Shown: positions 35,565 through 45,323, counted from the stretch's first letter. The stretch is 64,000 nucleotides of DNA from Chromatiaceae bacterium (GCA_016714645.1 JADKCI010000001.1:434001-498000), one strand, 5' to 3'. Notes: a model not told the origin generated them from the letters alone. Program-made: numbers and translations.

Positions 35565-36143
35565 ATGAACTACAACCTCATCCTCGAGGAGTTGGGTCGC
35601 GCCAGTCTGTTCGAGCTTTATCGCCTAAACTCCGCCATCGGCAACCAGCTCGATGACCCGGCGCGCATCGCGGCGGTGAAGCGGGCCCTGATGGTCGGTC
35701 AGACCCTACGTTGGTTCGACCGCGACGCGAACCGGCTGGTGGAGGCTAAACTTCTGCGGATCAACCGAACCCGGGCGGAGGTCCAGAACATTGCCGATGG
35801 CAAGCCCTGGACCATCCCCTTCTACCTGATCGACCTGGAAGGCGAGGACGTGGCGATCGCCGCGCGCAAGCGCCAGGCGCTGGACCGTAACAGCCTCAGG
35901 GTTGGCGATCGCGTGGCCTTCAAGGACCGCCACGGCCAAGAGCGGTTTGGCCAGGTCGTCAAGCTCAACGTCAAATCCGCGTCCGTGCAGGTCGGGGCGG
36001 GGCGCTGGCGGGTGGGTTACAGCCTGCTGGCGCCGGTGATCGACGGCGTCGTGGGTTCCGCCATGGATGCCCTGCCGGGGCAGTGGACCGAGATTGCCCA
36101 ATTGGACCTCGATGAGCCGGATAACCACGGCAGCGATTACTAA
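35565..36143 (+). CDS. Hypothetical protein after rnfE
   Basis: 192 residues, starting MNYNLILEELGRASLFELYR five bases after rnfE. The middle part (LRVGDRVAFKDRHGQERFGQ, VVKLNVKSASVQVG) looks like a small beta-barrel of KOW or SH3 type; the N-terminal part is helical. No membrane segment. Its position suggests read-through from the rnf operon, but it is not a known Rnf factor. Function unknown. Confidence 0.75.
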   Translation: MNYNLILEELGRASLFELYRLNSAIGNQLDDPARIAAVKRALMVGQTLRWFDRDANRLVEAKLLRINRTRAEVQNIADGKPWTIPFYLIDLEGEDVAIAARKRQALDRNSLRVGDRVAFKDRHGQERFGQVVKLNVKSASVQVGAGRWRVGYSLLAPVIDGVVGSAMDALPGQWTEIAQLDLDEPDNHGSDY

Positions 36144-36155
36144 TAACCCTCTGGC

Positions 36156-36193
36156 GCTAGCTCTATCCAACCCCCTGAGATAGGGCCGCTAGC
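36156..36193. terminator. Imperfect inverted repeat between convergent units
   Basis: GCTAGCTCTATC and GATAGGGCCGCTAGC are near-complementary around an 11-nt loop between the rnf-linked gene and the 3' end of the BREX operon. It may terminate one or both transcripts; no long T-run is present. Confidence 0.35.
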
Positions 36194-36228
36194 TTAAGCC
36201 CCTGTCTGGTCATCGGATTCCACTTTAG

Positions 36229-36951
36229 CTACTTGATCGCGACGAGGGATGATCCGGACCCTTCGGCGCGTAGTTCGAGGGCGGGGCTCCTGGAAATCAC
36301 GAAGGTGAGTGACCGATCCAGCCGAAACGGGTAGAGCACCGCGGACGATTGGATCGATGTCACTGACAGGGGCTTCCCGGTGTACCGGATCAGCGCCTCG
36401 ACGAGCCAGGCGGTCAGTCCGTCGTGGGAGATGGCCAGGGGTGGCTGCCGGACGACGCGCCGGGCCTTGTCCAGGCGCTCGCAGGCGGACCAGTCCGCCT
36501 GAGTCTGGATGACCCGATTGGTGGCGCGGCGGGTCCCCTCGCGCTCCCCGTAGGTCTCGGCCATGCGTCGGTGGATCTCCGCGGCGGTGCAGTCGCCTTG
36601 GATGGCCGTTAGACGGCCGATCAATTCGGCGACCTTGCCGAAGAAGGGATAGGTGGCGATGGCCATCCCCCAGCACAGAGCTTGGATAGGTACCTCCTGG
36701 TCCCCCTTCCATAGCTCGATACCCCGATCCGCAAAGGCGGCCAGGTCCCAGGGCGGGGCTATCCACAAGCCCTTCAGTACGCTGCGGCTCTTCTTCCTGG
36801 ACGGTGCCCCGAGGCCGGCTGCCAGCAATAAGGCTTCAAGCGCGTCGGGTTCCTCGGTCCCTGCGCGGACCCTGAGCGCGCAGGCCGCCCAGTCCAGCGG
36901 GATGAAGCGATCAAAGCCGATCTGGGGCCTGGCGGCTGGGGGGTTGCTCAA
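36229..36951 (-). CDS. Last gene of BREX operon, winged-helix protein (BrxA-like candidate)
   Basis: 240 residues starting at a TTG that overlaps the pglZ stop (TTGA). It begins with IGFDRFIPLDWAACALRVR and contains a winged-helix-like segment, CTAAEIHRRMAETYGEREGT followed by RRATNRVIQTQADW. Type 3 BREX loci commonly end with a small BrxA-type DNA-binding protein after pglZ; position and the winged-helix look fit that, but I cannot confirm the family from sequence alone. The C-terminal part (SLTFVISRSPALEL) is beta-rich. Confidence 0.65.
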   Translation of the reverse strand: MSNPPAARPQIGFDRFIPLDWAACALRVRAGTEEPDALEALLLAAGLGAPSRKKSRSVLKGLWIAPPWDLAAFADRGIELWKGDQEVPIQALCWGMAIATYPFFGKVAELIGRLTAIQGDCTAAEIHRRMAETYGEREGTRRATNRVIQTQADWSACERLDKARRVVRQPPLAISHDGLTAWLVEALIRYTGKPLSVTSIQSSAVLYPFRLDRSLTFVISRSPALELRAEGSGSSLVAIK

Positions 36952-38942
36952 GGTGAGCTACTCACTTTGACGAAGGGGACGATCAGCTCCTCGATCGAGA
37001 TTCCACCATGGGCCACCAGCGCCTCGCCCTGGACGGCGAAGGCCGTCCGCCCGGCGGCGAACAAGGGGAGGAAGTCAGGCGGTAGCGCTGGAAAGTCCAG
37101 GCAGGTGGTCCCCGGGAACTGCTGTGCCGAGTCTGCCCGTAACAGTTCGCTGCGGTACACCCGGACCCGTTCGCCGCGGGTTTCCGCGATCACCCCCTGG
37201 TTCGGCCGTCCGGTGCCGACGGCCTCGCAGTTGCCGTGGTCGGCGGTCAGATAGACCTGGAAGCCTTGGTCGAGGAGCAGCGCAAACAGCTTGGCCACGA
37301 AGCGGGTGTCACACCAACTGTCGATCTGACTCGCGATCCCGCGTTTACCCAGTACGGCCCCGTGGACGATTTCGTCGATGGTATCGACGACGATCCCCGC
37401 AACGCGGAGCTTGGCGTTCGACAGGTCGATCCCCAGGGCTGCGAGCTGACCGATATCCCGAATGCCCTTGCAGTAGAAGACCTCGTTGGCCCGCAGGCCC
37501 TGGTCCTGCCAGAACCGCGACCACAGCGCCGGCTCGCGACTGGTGGACTCAATCGACTCCGCAAACTCTCGCGGCTTCAGGCCGGCGAACAGGGCCTGAC
37601 GCGAGACGGTGGTCAGGGTGGGAATCCAGGCAAAGCAGGTCTCCTCATCGAACACCAGCCTCGGGTCTTGCTGGATGACGTGCTCCCGCATCTGCACCCA
37701 CTGGTCGATGGCCAGCCCATCGAACACCAGGAGCGCGACCTTCGCTGCGTCCGGGCTGTGTCGCATGGCCAGGAAGCGCGGGATCTGGTGGACCATGACC
37801 GGTGCGGTCGCGGCCGGCAGGGACGCAAGGTCCGAGTAGCGCTTGCCGACCCAGGCGATCAGGCCGACATCGGAGAGGCGCTGCACCTCCTGGAGGGTGT
37901 CGCGCAGACCTTGGGCGCGGACGGGATCGAGGCCGTGGAAGCGGGACAGGATCTCGCCGAAGCGCTTCGCGAAGGCGCCCCAGTCCCGATAGCTGGAATC
38001 GGCGGTCGGCATGGTGTCGATCAGCGACCGGAGGCCATCCTGCACCAGGTTGCGCAGGGCCGCGGGGTCCTTGACGATCCCCACGGTCATCCAGTCCGGC
38101 AGATCGGTCGGCATGGACCCCACGGCCAGGGGGTGGAGAGTCCCGTCCAGGAACATGGCGGCGACGAGGCCGCGGATGTCGGGGTGGTCGAAGGGAATCT
38201 CGATATGCACCGGGTCCCCAACCGGGGCAGGGTCGGACAACGGCTCCGCGATCCGTGTGCCCGCATTCAGGAACCTTTCCCAGGCGTCCTGTACGACCCG
38301 TAGCATTGTGCCTTTCGAGGTGAGCAGCCCCCTGATGGGAAGCCCTTTGAACCGGGGCAGTGCTTGCAGGATTCCCGCCACATGGTCCGCCAGTAGGGCC
38401 GGCAGGGCGGCGTCCTGGCCGTGCAGCCGCAACAGCTCTCGCCACAGGTCTTCGGCCCGCGAGATCAGGTGCGGGCCGATGCGGAAGATATGGGTCAGGA
38501 TGAAGTCCTTGGTCGCGGTCTCGCCCAGGGTCTGGGACGCATGCTTGGCCTGCGCCTTGAACAGGCTGCCCCGGTGCTCGGCGGCAAGCTGGCGGACCAC
38601 GCCGTAGCTCAACCGCGGAAACAGGTTCGCCAAGCTCAAATGGACGGTCCGCGCCTGGCGGAGGTAGTCCCAGGGCAGGGCGTCCGGTTCGGCGGATCGC
38701 AGATGCAGGACCAGGGCCTTGGCGGGCCCCGGCTCGCCGCGGTCCCATGCCTGGCGGTAGCGTTCCTCGAAGTCGGCGCGAAAGGCGATGGGGTCCTCGA
38801 AGGGCAGGACCTCGAACCCGCGACTGCGAAGCGCTGACAGGATTTGCTCGTCCAGCAGGACATCATCGGGGTCTGCGACGATCCACAACCGCGCGAGGTC
38901 CGATGGAAACTCGCTGAGGATGCGCTCGATCCACGCGCTCAT
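36948..38942 (-). CDS. pglZ: BREX type 3-like PglZ, alkaline-phosphatase superfamily
   Basis: 664 residues. The C-terminal half has the phosphatase-like core: VALLVFDGLAIDQWVQM (metal Asp), TLTTVSRQALFAGLKP (nucleophile position) and VYLTADHGNCEAVGTG (metal Asp-His). The N-terminal 250 residues are a helical domain starting MSAWIERILSEFPSDLARLW. PglZ is the core protein shared by all BREX types and is required for phage exclusion. ATG 38942 overlaps the helicase stop (ATGA). Confidence 0.85.
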   Translation of the reverse strand: MSAWIERILSEFPSDLARLWIVADPDDVLLDEQILSALRSRGFEVLPFEDPIAFRADFEERYRQAWDRGEPGPAKALVLHLRSAEPDALPWDYLRQARTVHLSLANLFPRLSYGVVRQLAAEHRGSLFKAQAKHASQTLGETATKDFILTHIFRIGPHLISRAEDLWRELLRLHGQDAALPALLADHVAGILQALPRFKGLPIRGLLTSKGTMLRVVQDAWERFLNAGTRIAEPLSDPAPVGDPVHIEIPFDHPDIRGLVAAMFLDGTLHPLAVGSMPTDLPDWMTVGIVKDPAALRNLVQDGLRSLIDTMPTADSSYRDWGAFAKRFGEILSRFHGLDPVRAQGLRDTLQEVQRLSDVGLIAWVGKRYSDLASLPAATAPVMVHQIPRFLAMRHSPDAAKVALLVFDGLAIDQWVQMREHVIQQDPRLVFDEETCFAWIPTLTTVSRQALFAGLKPREFAESIESTSREPALWSRFWQDQGLRANEVFYCKGIRDIGQLAALGIDLSNAKLRVAGIVVDTIDEIVHGAVLGKRGIASQIDSWCDTRFVAKLFALLLDQGFQVYLTADHGNCEAVGTGRPNQGVIAETRGERVRVYRSELLRADSAQQFPGTTCLDFPALPPDFLPLFAAGRTAFAVQGEALVAHGGISIEELIVPFVKVSSSP

Positions 38943-41827
38943 GGTCTGCCCCCTCCCGGCCCTGACGTGGCGGCGTCTGGCCCCGCACCGAAGCGCAGCA
39001 GCATCACCGCGTTGAGGTCGGGTAGGCAGTCCTGCGCGGCGTCGAGGGACGCCATTCGCTGCGCATGGTCCTGTTCGAGGCGTCGGCGGCGGTAGGCCCG
39101 CACGGCCGGCAGGCCGATCCGGCCAATCGCCTGGTGGCGGGCATCGAAGGCGTAGCGAGCGCGTTCCCGGGCCTCGTCCAGCCTTCTCTGGTGCTCGTCC
39201 ATCAACGCTGCAATGATCGGTTCGCCTTGGGTGCCGGCGGCGGCCCTGGACAGGTCGAACCAGCCGCCGGCATCCTCGCTGGCGTGGGAATCCAGCACAT
39301 CGACCTGTTCCGTGAGCAGGAGATCCCAGATGCGCCTGGCCGTGGGCATGAAGGTCCGGCCATCGTCGGCGACGAACACCGGCAGGAAGCGCCTGCGGTT
39401 GAACCCTTCCGCCGATAACGCGACTTCCCACAGGGACCAGATACCGGTCACCGTGCCCGGCAGACCGGTGACCCGCACCTGGGGCACGGGCTGACCCGGG
39501 ACGCAGCGAGGCAGCTCGCCCGACCGACCACCGATCAGGGCGCGGGCGCGGGGGTCTTCCAGGGTCACCCACTCGAACTCCGGGTGTTCCTCTGCCGTGC
39601 GGGCATCGAAGCATGCCGGGGCCGATGTGCTGCCGTCCTGCCAGCGAATCCGCCAGGCCGCCCCCTCCCGGGAGGCTTCGCCGCCCCTTGAGGGCAGCCC
39701 GGTAGTGACCGCCCGCTCCAACCAGAACTGCGCCGGATGATCGCGCCACCGGCGGGCGTCGTCCGCCGAGAAGCGCTGCCCCTCGGACAGCAAGGCGTTG
39801 TCCTTCTGCGCCTCCGCCATCGTCTGCCGGAGCTGGCCCAGCACGGCGTCGCACTCCCGGTCTATGGATGCCGGGTCCGCGATCCCGTGGACGAACAGCG
39901 CGTCGAATAGGGACTCCGCTTCCACCGAGTCCATCACGTCCGCGATCTTGTCGGCGCCAAATTCGTTGGCGATGACCCTGAGTTTTTCCTCCAACACCTG
40001 GCGCACGCGGTATTCCACCGTGTCCTCCAGGGCGAAGTTGGTCGCGCGCACCACATGGCGCTGGCCGATGCGGTCCACACGGCCGATCCGCTGCTCCAGG
40101 CGCATCGGGTTCCAGGGCATGTCGAAGTTGACCACGACGTGGCAGAACTGGAGGTTCAGGCCCTCGCCGCCGGCGTCCGTCGAGACCAAGATCCGCATCT
40201 CCCGGGAGAATGCCTGCTGGGCCTGCGCCCGGGCGTCCAGGTCCATGGACCCGTTCAGCAGGGCGACCGTGAAACCGCGATCTTCCAGGTAGTCCGCCAG
40301 CATCCGCTGGGTCGGTATGAACTCGGTGAAGACCAGCACCTTGAGCAACGGGTCGGCCTCCTCCTGCTGGAGTCGGTAGATCAGCTCCAGCAGGGCCTCG
40401 GCCTTGGCGTCGGTACCGGTGGCCTCCGTCTCCCGGGCCAGGTCGAGGAGCACGGACACCTCCGCTTGCTCCCGCGCCAGCCCATCCTGGGTCCCGGCGA
40501 GCGTTTGCACCGCGATGTCTGCCTGGGACTGGCCGTCCAGCTCGCCCCAGTCGTCGAAGTCCGAGCTGTCGAACAGCGATGCCTGGGGCTGGGGTGTCTC
40601 CAGCAGGGCCGCCCGCTTCTCCAGCGTGGTGCGGATCGCGGCCGTGCTCGATGTCACCAGCCGTTGCATCAGGATCATCAGGAACCCGACATGGCGCTGC
40701 TTCTCGGCCATGGCCTGGTTCCAGCCGTGGCGCACATAGTCGGTGACCGCCTCGTACAGGCGCCGCTGGGCCGCGTGCCGCGGTTGCCAGGCGACCGCCT
40801 GGAGCCGGGTCATCCGCGGCTTGAACAGGGGCTGGCCGTCCGCGTCGATGGCGTCGCGCTTCTCGGTGCGGATCACGAACGGCCGCACCCGATCCCGAGT
40901 GACACTGCCCTCGTCCGGGAACAACTCCCGGTCGAGGAGCTGCATCAGTCGCAGGAAGTGGTCGGTCTTGCCCTGATGGGGTGTCGCCGACAGCAGCAAG
41001 AGATAAGGCGCCGCCTCGGCCAGCGCTGCCCCGAGCTTGTAGCGGGCGACTTGGTCCGTGCTGCCCCCCAGGCGGTGGGACTCGTCCACGATTACCAGAT
41101 CCCAGGAGGCCGAGACCAGATCCTCGAAGCGTTCCCGGTTGTAGGTGGCCAACTGCTCGCTGGACCAGCCCCGCCGGCCTTCCAGCGGCTTGACGGAATC
41201 CAGCGAACAGATCACCTGGTCGTGGATCTGCCAGAGGTTCTCCTGATCCCCTCTCGCCCCCGGCGCATCTCCCGCCGCGAGAGGCGAGGCGAAGGAGCGA
41301 AACGCGGCCAGCTCCGCCGGATCGATCAAGCGGAACCGCTCGCCGAAATGCAGTCGCATCTCGGCCTGCCACTGGCGCACCAGGCCCTTGGGGGCAACCA
41401 CCAGGATGCGCCGGGCCATGCCGCGCAGCTTCAGCTCGCGCACCACCAGACCGGCCTCGATGGTCTTGCCCAGGCCCACCTCGTCCGCCAGCAGATAGCG
41501 GATGCGATCCCCACTCATGGCCCGGTTCAGGGCGAAGAGCTGGTGGGGTAGTGGGACGACACTCGACTGGATCGGGGCCAGCAGCAGGTTGTCTTCCAGG
41601 GCGTCCAGGAGCTTGGCCGCTGCCGCCGTGTGCAGGATCTCTTGCGTTGTCAGGCGCAGCCCCGGCAGGGGAGCCAGGTCAGACGCCCGGGCGCGGACGA
41701 TGGCGTCCTTGGTCGGGAGCCAGACCCGGAAGACCGTCTCGCCCCAGATGGCTTGATGCTCGATGATCCGGCAAGGCGTTGCGTGCCGGGTGTGACGAAC
41801 CCAGTCGCCGACAGCCGGCGTGCTCAT
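38939..41827 (-). CDS. SNF2-family helicase of BREX operon (BrxHII-like)
   Basis: 962 residues. Walker A is LLADEVGLGKTIEAGL (residues about 112-127), Walker B IVDESHRLGG, then motif III LLLLSATPHQGK, and the C-terminal RecA domain has STDAGGEGLNLQFCHVVVNF and MPWNPMRLEQRIGRVDRIGQ. All helicase motifs are intact. In type 3 BREX the BrxHII helicase sits between pglX and pglZ; here it has exactly that place except that two extra genes intervene after pglX. Start ATG 41827 overlaps the previous stop by 4 nt. Confidence 0.88.
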   Translation of the reverse strand: MSTPAVGDWVRHTRHATPCRIIEHQAIWGETVFRVWLPTKDAIVRARASDLAPLPGLRLTTQEILHTAAAAKLLDALEDNLLLAPIQSSVVPLPHQLFALNRAMSGDRIRYLLADEVGLGKTIEAGLVVRELKLRGMARRILVVAPKGLVRQWQAEMRLHFGERFRLIDPAELAAFRSFASPLAAGDAPGARGDQENLWQIHDQVICSLDSVKPLEGRRGWSSEQLATYNRERFEDLVSASWDLVIVDESHRLGGSTDQVARYKLGAALAEAAPYLLLLSATPHQGKTDHFLRLMQLLDRELFPDEGSVTRDRVRPFVIRTEKRDAIDADGQPLFKPRMTRLQAVAWQPRHAAQRRLYEAVTDYVRHGWNQAMAEKQRHVGFLMILMQRLVTSSTAAIRTTLEKRAALLETPQPQASLFDSSDFDDWGELDGQSQADIAVQTLAGTQDGLAREQAEVSVLLDLARETEATGTDAKAEALLELIYRLQQEEADPLLKVLVFTEFIPTQRMLADYLEDRGFTVALLNGSMDLDARAQAQQAFSREMRILVSTDAGGEGLNLQFCHVVVNFDMPWNPMRLEQRIGRVDRIGQRHVVRATNFALEDTVEYRVRQVLEEKLRVIANEFGADKIADVMDSVEAESLFDALFVHGIADPASIDRECDAVLGQLRQTMAEAQKDNALLSEGQRFSADDARRWRDHPAQFWLERAVTTGLPSRGGEASREGAAWRIRWQDGSTSAPACFDARTAEEHPEFEWVTLEDPRARALIGGRSGELPRCVPGQPVPQVRVTGLPGTVTGIWSLWEVALSAEGFNRRRFLPVFVADDGRTFMPTARRIWDLLLTEQVDVLDSHASEDAGGWFDLSRAAAGTQGEPIIAALMDEHQRRLDEARERARYAFDARHQAIGRIGLPAVRAYRRRRLEQDHAQRMASLDAAQDCLPDLNAVMLLRFGAGPDAATSGPGGGRP

Positions 41828-42462
41828 GGTGGAAACCAGCCCTGCAATATCCCGGCAATTCGGTCGAACGAGGGACAGTCCCGCAGGCGCCTAATGCTGG
41901 CCTTCTGGCCGATCTCCTCGAAGTCCCGCGGGGAGATGGTCCGCCGCAGCCTCTCGTACATCAGGTGCTCGAACAGCTCCTTGGGCTGCTCCCGTTTCAA
42001 GGTCTCCAGGGCCTGGCCCTGCTTCCCCGCGAACGCCTGCAACCCGCCGTCGATCTCGTCAACGGATACCCCCAAGTGCACGGCGAGCGTCGGCGCGCAG
42101 TGCCAGAGCCAGACCTCAACCTCCGGCACCAACACCGTCACGGCGCTCTTACCGGACCAGGAATAGTTGTTGAGTCGGCTTTGGACCTCCGCCTCCAGGG
42201 CCTGCGCCGACATGCGGTGTTCGCGACCGCAGCCGGCGAAGTCCCACATTAGCAAGGCCCTGTGGAAGCCGCCCTTCATCATCCGGGCCAGCTCGGCACC
42301 GCTCTGGACCATGCCGGCGTCGCGCTGGGGATGGCGCTCGATATGGAACTCGATGCGTCGAATGCCCAGTGCCCTTGGCCGATCGAGCACCGCCCGCATG
42401 AACGCCTGGGCATCCGCGTCCGCCGTGTAGACCAACAGGTCCTTCACCCCTGCGGTCGTCAT
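41824..42462 (-). CDS. TOPRIM/DUF4276-like partner of AAA ATPase, nested in BREX operon
   Basis: 212 residues. It opens DLLVYTADADAQAFMRAVLD, continues FHRALLMWDFAGCGREH and TVLVPEVEVWLW; the alternating hydrophobic strands ending in acidic residues resemble DUF4276 or TOPRIM-like proteins that pair with AAA15 ATPases in abortive-infection modules. The usual first Glu of TOPRIM is not obvious, so catalytic activity is uncertain. Start ATG overlaps the ATPase stop (ATGA) and its stop overlaps the helicase start, so it is translationally coupled on both sides. A toxin-like effector role is inference. Confidence 0.65.
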   Translation of the reverse strand: MTTAGVKDLLVYTADADAQAFMRAVLDRPRALGIRRIEFHIERHPQRDAGMVQSGAELARMMKGGFHRALLMWDFAGCGREHRMSAQALEAEVQSRLNNYSWSGKSAVTVLVPEVEVWLWHCAPTLAVHLGVSVDEIDGGLQAFAGKQGQALETLKREQPKELFEHLMYERLRRTISPRDFEEIGQKASIRRLRDCPSFDRIAGILQGWFPP

Positions 42463-43730
42463 TCCAGGAGCCCGGCCGCAAACACGATGCCTAAGTCCGG
42501 CATGCCGTCCCAGGCCTTCAGCGCCGGATGCCTCGGGCCGGGGGTGATGTGTGTCCCCTGCTCGTCCCGGGAGAAGCAAAGGAGTGACTCGATGCCGCAC
42601 TGCTGCACCACGAAGGGCGAGTGGGTTGCTAGCAGCATTTGTCCGCCGGGAATGGCGGAGAGTGACCGCAGGATGATCTCCAGGGCCTTGGGATGGACCC
42701 CGTTTTCCGGTTCCTCGACCATGTAGATGGCGGACTCGGCGGGTAGAAAGGCAGGCAGGGTCAGGGCGAGCATGCGGAGGGTGCCATCGCTCAAGACCCA
42801 ACTCGGGGCCTCCAGCCCGTTCTCGTAGCGCAGCACCAGGTACTCGGCGTTGTCCGCCTGACGCCTGTCCCAGCCGATATTGACCAGGTCCGGCAGGGCG
42901 AAGCGCAGATGGTCCACCCACCGGGCGACCGCCGTGTTGGGCTCGGCCCATTGGGTCCCCGGTTCGCCGTTGCGGCCCAGCAACCGGCCCACCACCCGGG
43001 CCATGTTGGTCCCGTCCAGATCCAGGTCGGTGCCGCGTGTCGCCGGGCACGGCAAGCGCATGGCGCGACTGTTGAGCTGGATGTAGCGCACCCCTTGCAT
43101 CAGGAAGCGGCGAACCGCATTCGCCGTTGGGTAGCGATCCTCGTCCGGTGGGGTCAGGGCCAGGGTCAGCTTGTCGAGCCCGAAGTTGAAAGAGTCCTGA
43201 TAGCTTCCCTTCTCTCGCGAATAGAAATCCGTCCCTTTGGATGTCTTTCCCAGCAACCGCTTTGGTTTAGTCTTCGCACTGAAGATCAGCTCCCCGCTCT
43301 TGGGCAGCCAAGCCCGGGAGTATTGGCGCAGGGCCTCGTCCTCTACGCAAACGCCGAGCTTGGCGTCTTGGCGCACGACGAGACGATACTGCAACAGGCT
43401 TTCCGACAGCGCTGGCAGATCCGCAGACAGGTCCAGCCACAGCTCGATCTCTACCGACCCGCCTTTGCGCAGCCAGGTCAGATCTTTGAAGTCCGCGATG
43501 CCGCGCGACTCCACGGCCGCCACAGGCCCATGCGCCAAACAGTCGCGAACGAAGTCGATGGAATCCAGCACCGTCGTCTTGCCGACGCCGTTCGGGCCTA
43601 CCAAGACTTGAAAGCGACCGAGCCTAAGAGGAGGTACCCTGCGAATGGGGTCGAGAGACCGAAGGCCCTGGAACCTGTCCGACAGCGATTGCACGCCCAT
43701 AAAGTTGCGCAGTGTCAGACCGACAATCAT
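42459..43730 (-). CDS. AAA15/OLD-type ATPase nested in BREX operon
   Basis: 423 residues. Walker A LVGPNGVGKTTVLDSIDF lies near residues 43-60; ABC-type signature region WVLSDGTLRMLALTLPAF, Walker B SAIYMVEEPENGVHP and the H-loop LLATHSPFVV follow. This is the SMC-like AAA15/21 fold used by defence ATPases such as OLD and AriA. It immediately precedes a TOPRIM/DUF4276-like gene, the usual two-gene arrangement. ATG 43730 was chosen because it overlaps the pglX stop by 4 nt; the upstream extension in frame looks non-coding. Confidence 0.85.
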   Translation of the reverse strand: MIVGLTLRNFMGVQSLSDRFQGLRSLDPIRRVPPLRLGRFQVLVGPNGVGKTTVLDSIDFVRDCLAHGPVAAVESRGIADFKDLTWLRKGGSVEIELWLDLSADLPALSESLLQYRLVVRQDAKLGVCVEDEALRQYSRAWLPKSGELIFSAKTKPKRLLGKTSKGTDFYSREKGSYQDSFNFGLDKLTLALTPPDEDRYPTANAVRRFLMQGVRYIQLNSRAMRLPCPATRGTDLDLDGTNMARVVGRLLGRNGEPGTQWAEPNTAVARWVDHLRFALPDLVNIGWDRRQADNAEYLVLRYENGLEAPSWVLSDGTLRMLALTLPAFLPAESAIYMVEEPENGVHPKALEIILRSLSAIPGGQMLLATHSPFVVQQCGIESLLCFSRDEQGTHITPGPRHPALKAWDGMPDLGIVFAAGLLE

Positions 43731-45298
43731 GTCCCCGACTCCATCCGGGTCAGCGCCTGGTCGTACCACATCAGCAGCTTCTCGTCTTCTTGCAGGGCCT
43801 CCTCGGGCACCTTGCCGGCCAGGGCGATGATGGTCTGGTAGTCCTTGTTGGACCAGGCCTGCTTGAAGCCGGCGCGCATGACTTCCAGGCGGAACTCTTT
43901 CAGCCGGCGGCCAGTGAAGGCACGGTAGGTGTCGAACTCCTTGAGCAGGGCCCGCTCGCGGATGCGCTCCAGGTCCCGGGCCTTGTTCGGGTCCGGCACA
44001 AACCAGCGGTCCGCGGCCTTGGCCTTGAGGCGCGGGTCGGTCTTTTCGAGATTGCGCAGGTCGGCCCAGTTGGTGGAGAGATAGGCATGGATCTGGGGGG
44101 GTACCTGCTCGCCGTCCCGGCCGTTCGGATCGTATTGCAGGAAGTTCTCTTCCAGCAGGGCGGCAAGCTCCGGCTTGGCCTCGTGCTTGCGCCAGCCGGC
44201 CCCGAGCTGGCGGATGAACTCGGGGTGGACCTCCGGGTAGGTGGATGGCCGGCGCTTGAGGAACTCCGCCAGCCAGTCGATGGCCGAGCGTTCGTCGGAG
44301 ACGAACAGCTCCATCTGGGCCACGCGCGGGATGCGGGCGCGGGCGGCCTGGTAGGCGCCGAGCTGTTCCGGCAGGAAGACCATGCCGTCCTCGCTGGCGT
44401 AACGCATCGCCAACTCCGCCAGAAACTCCGGCGTGGAGAGGGGCACCAGGGCATCGTGGCGGATGAACCAGGCCGCCAGGCGGTCGTAGATGCGCCGCGG
44501 GTCGCGCTCCAGCACCTTAACCAACTGGGCCCCATCCCCGCTCGTCACCTTGACCGCCGTGAGCTGCTTGAGGTGGGTATCGACGAAATCCCAGGCCGAT
44601 TCCGGCGTCGGTCCACGGCGCTGGAGGCGCGCTTCCAGGCCGCCATTGGGTTTGTAGGCCGAGATCACCAGGTCCTGCTTGACCGCCGTGGTCGAGGTGA
44701 CCTGGCGGTAGCTGCCCTGCAGCTTGTCCAGGGCCGTGACCTCCGCCACCACGAAGCCCGCCTGCTGTAGCGCCACCTGGATGGCGTTCCAGACCGACGC
44801 CTTGCTGTTGGAGAAGACCACCGTCATCCAGCGGCCGGGCTTGAGGACCCGGTGATACTCGGCGAAGCAGCGCTGCATCAGGTGCTGGTATTCCGGCAGG
44901 GCCTTGTGCTTGAAGCGGTCTATGATGGCCTCGGGCTTGGCGTCGGTGAAGACCCGATGCCAGGACTCGACCAGGAAGTTCAGGTCGGCGTAATAGATGT
45001 TCTCGCCGAAGGGGGGATCGGTGAAGATGTAGTCGACAGTGTCGTTGGATACCGGCAATCGGGCGGCGGTGCCGGTGCTGACGAAAGCTGTCCCGGGGGT
45101 GGTGTTGTAGGCGCGAAAGGCCTTGGTGAGCCTGGCGAGCTTGCCGTCCAAGATGTACCAAGGACTGCACTCGGAATGCTGTGAGGCGACGTAATAGACC
45201 CCGTTCAGATACTGATTAACCTGCGAGAAATGAGTCGGCGCGTACCGGGCGAGGACTGACATCCCCCACACCGCCTGCTCTGCGAAAAACTGTAGCAT
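43727..45298 (-). CDS. pglX: BREX methyltransferase PglX, C-terminal part (frame-shifted half)
   Basis: 523 residues beginning MLQFFAEQAVWGMSVLARYA. It has the catalytic motif IV DYIFTDPPFGENIYYADLNF of N6-adenine methyltransferases and a long C-terminal region. It lacks the SAM-binding motif I, which is in the ORF upstream. The sequence before this ORF continues the upstream protein when one base is removed near 45331-45336, so the two ORFs are halves of a single gene of about 940 codons. Whether this half is translated alone is unknown; the ATG at 45298 has AGAGGA just upstream. Confidence 0.82.
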   Translation of the reverse strand: MLQFFAEQAVWGMSVLARYAPTHFSQVNQYLNGVYYVASQHSECSPWYILDGKLARLTKAFRAYNTTPGTAFVSTGTAARLPVSNDTVDYIFTDPPFGENIYYADLNFLVESWHRVFTDAKPEAIIDRFKHKALPEYQHLMQRCFAEYHRVLKPGRWMTVVFSNSKASVWNAIQVALQQAGFVVAEVTALDKLQGSYRQVTSTTAVKQDLVISAYKPNGGLEARLQRRGPTPESAWDFVDTHLKQLTAVKVTSGDGAQLVKVLERDPRRIYDRLAAWFIRHDALVPLSTPEFLAELAMRYASEDGMVFLPEQLGAYQAARARIPRVAQMELFVSDERSAIDWLAEFLKRRPSTYPEVHPEFIRQLGAGWRKHEAKPELAALLEENFLQYDPNGRDGEQVPPQIHAYLSTNWADLRNLEKTDPRLKAKAADRWFVPDPNKARDLERIRERALLKEFDTYRAFTGRRLKEFRLEVMRAGFKQAWSNKDYQTIIALAGKVPEEALQEDEKLLMWYDQALTRMESGT

Positions 45299-45323
45299 TC
45301 CTCTCGTGCGCGGGTCGGCATGG

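Noticed and set aside
39594..41551. Long open frames on the plus strand across the BREX helicase and PglZ
   Set aside because: They are antisense shadows typical of high-GC DNA; helicase and phosphatase motifs are on the minus strand.
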